NCBI GenBank assembly: GCA_964576135.1
Contig: CAZNTZ010000034.1
Span: forward strand, 1 to 6,113
Source of the DNA: CAZNTZ01 sp964576135
GTDB lineage: Bacteria; Pseudomonadota; Alphaproteobacteria; Rs-D84
Length of the DNA stretch: 6,113 bases
Direction of reading: 5' to 3'
Part shown: positions 5,686 through 6,113 of the stretch, in pieces
Position numbering within the stretch: position 1 is the stretch's first letter
How the letters are laid out: every line of letters begins with the position of its first letter
Notes under the pieces: generated by a model
Database searches by the model: none
Seen by the model: only the letters and a program-made list of their open reading frames with translations
Told to the model about the DNA's origin: nothing
Translations under genes and position numbers: made by a program

Positions 5686-5929
5686 GTGTTTGTTCAGCTT
5701 ATACTGATTGCATTTATGGTATTGTTTTTTTCCTTCTGTTCTTATAAACAATCCCGAAACTTTGACACGAAAGTCACTGTGGGTACGATTGTTAATTACC
5801 GATATATTAATATTGTCTACATTCTACCCCGCTAATGATGGCAAAAAACAGCGTAAAAAAGAATGCAAAAATACAATCTTTTCCCGTCAACCAGTGACTT
5901 TGGAAAAAGGCCTAGATATAGATTGGTAG
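5686..5929 (+). pseudogene. Possible small membrane-anchored ORF, broken by a +1 shift at CCCC
   Basis: This is the only coding hint in 5658-5980, and no family is recognised. The frame from GTG 5686 (or ATG 5716) encodes a hydrophobic segment VQLILIAFMVLFFSF. It is followed by a polar/beta-like stretch KVTVGTIVNYRYINIVYILP, then Arg and TAA at 5833-5835. Skipping one C of the run at 5827-5830 moves into the +1 frame. That frame continues ANDGKKQRKKECKN and ends TLEKGLDIDW before TAG 5927-5929, giving about 80 residues in all. Neither start has a good Shine-Dalgarno. It could be a decayed small gene, an assembly error or chance open frame. The alternative +1 frame from TTG 5708 lacks the hydrophobic N-terminus. 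Confidence 0.25.
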
Positions 5930-5982
5930 GGATTATCAGCATAATGGGCGTATTTGTGATGTATACCAGAATCATTATACAA

Positions 5983-6010
5983 AAAAATCCCGCGGATGTG
6001 CGGGATTTTT
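5983..6010. terminator. Bidirectional rho-independent terminator
   Basis: AAAAATCCCGC (5983-5993) and GCGGGATTTTT (6000-6010) are perfect 11-base inverted repeats around the loop GGATGT. Plus-strand transcripts (the CoaD-like/HD gene and anything after it) end in five U. Minus-strand transcripts from tRNA-Pro end in seven U, because the A-run extends to 5981. It sits 38 bases after the 3' end of the tRNA and separates the two converging units. Confidence 0.9.
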
Positions 6011-6048
6011 AATCGTTTTTCGGATTCACCAACCAAATTCTAAAATTC

Positions 6049-6113
6049 TGGTCGGGGCGACAAGAATCGAACTTGCGACCCCTTGCACCCCATGCAAGTA
6101 CTCTACCAGGCTG
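6049..6113 (-). tRNA. tRNA-Pro, anticodon GGG (5' part beyond the right edge)
   Basis: The minus strand gives a cloverleaf from the D loop to an encoded CCA. The D-arm remnant is CAGCCTGGTA + GAGT. Anticodon stem CTTGC/GCAAG (6094-6098, 6082-6086) encloses loop ATGGGGT, with anticodon GGG at 6089-6091 and G37 at 6088. The variable loop is GGGTC. T stem GCAAG/CTTGT encloses TTCGATT (6065-6071). The acceptor 3' strand is CGCCCCG (6053-6059), the discriminator is A and CCA is at 6049-6051. The 5' acceptor strand, predicted CGGGGCG, is outside the window. The D loop AGCCTGGTA and variable loop GGGTC match bacterial tRNA-Pro. Confidence 0.93.

Noticed and set aside
5806..5942. Minus-strand open frame of about 44 codons starting at ATG 5940-5942 with a hydrophobic segment
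   Set aside because: No ribosome binding site, no family, and it lies opposite another equally weak frame; it is not supportable as a gene.
5960..5981. TGTATA...TATACA 6-bp inverted repeat
   Set aside because: It is short, AT-only except one pair, and touches the terminator A-run; it is likely chance and adds nothing to the terminator.
1..6113. CRISPR array, insertion sequence, phage or toxin-antitoxin system
   Set aside because: There are no regularly spaced repeats, no transposase or terminal inverted repeats, and no small paired ORFs with recognisable toxin or antitoxin motifs.

Overview
The window reads as chromosomal housekeeping DNA from an AT-rich bacterium. Compact genes with AGGAG/AAAGGA ribosome binding sites, an encoded-CCA tRNA-Pro, a pyruvate-phosphate dikinase and a Cys/Ser/Gly-rich secreted protein would fit an uncultured, possibly gut-associated alphaproteobacterium. 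That placement is inference: no rRNA or other phylogenetic marker is present, and the TrpRS is not of the type usual in that class. There is no phage, transposon, CRISPR or plasmid signature.

Layout: (1) 1-870, minus strand: N-terminal 290 residues of pyruvate phosphate dikinase (ppdK), running off the left edge. (2) 871-1106: divergent control region with plausible promoters for ppdK and trpS on either side of a short palindrome, plus a GC-rich hairpin in the trpS leader. (3) 1107-2156, plus: tryptophanyl-tRNA synthetase (trpS). (4) 2153-2793, minus: gene for a small secreted cysteine-rich protein. Its signal peptide and its Cys-rich body lie in different frames, and its stop codon overlaps the trpS stop tail to tail in a shared CTAG. 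(5) 2833-3207, minus: holo-ACP synthase (acpS). (6) 3208-3394: second divergent control region, with a 10-bp inverted repeat abutting the corA -35. (7) 3395-4282, plus: CorA-family divalent-cation transporter. (8) 4443-5657, plus: the most unusual gene, a CoaD-like nucleotidylyltransferase domain fused to a COG4339-type HD phosphohydrolase domain. (9) 5658-5980: no firm gene, but a possible small membrane-anchored ORF broken by a +1 shift at a CCCC run. (10) 5983-6010: strong bidirectional terminator. (11) 6049-6113, minus: 3' part of tRNA-Pro(GGG).

Functional links are loose. acpS consumes CoA to load acyl carrier protein, and the CoaD-like fusion resembles the enzyme of the penultimate CoA step, so two CoA-related genes sit within about 1.3 kb of each other, though on opposite strands with corA between them. 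The rest is an unrelated housekeeping mix. The best candidate for something undescribed is the nucleotidylyltransferase-HD fusion, followed by the frameshifted Cys-rich secreted protein.
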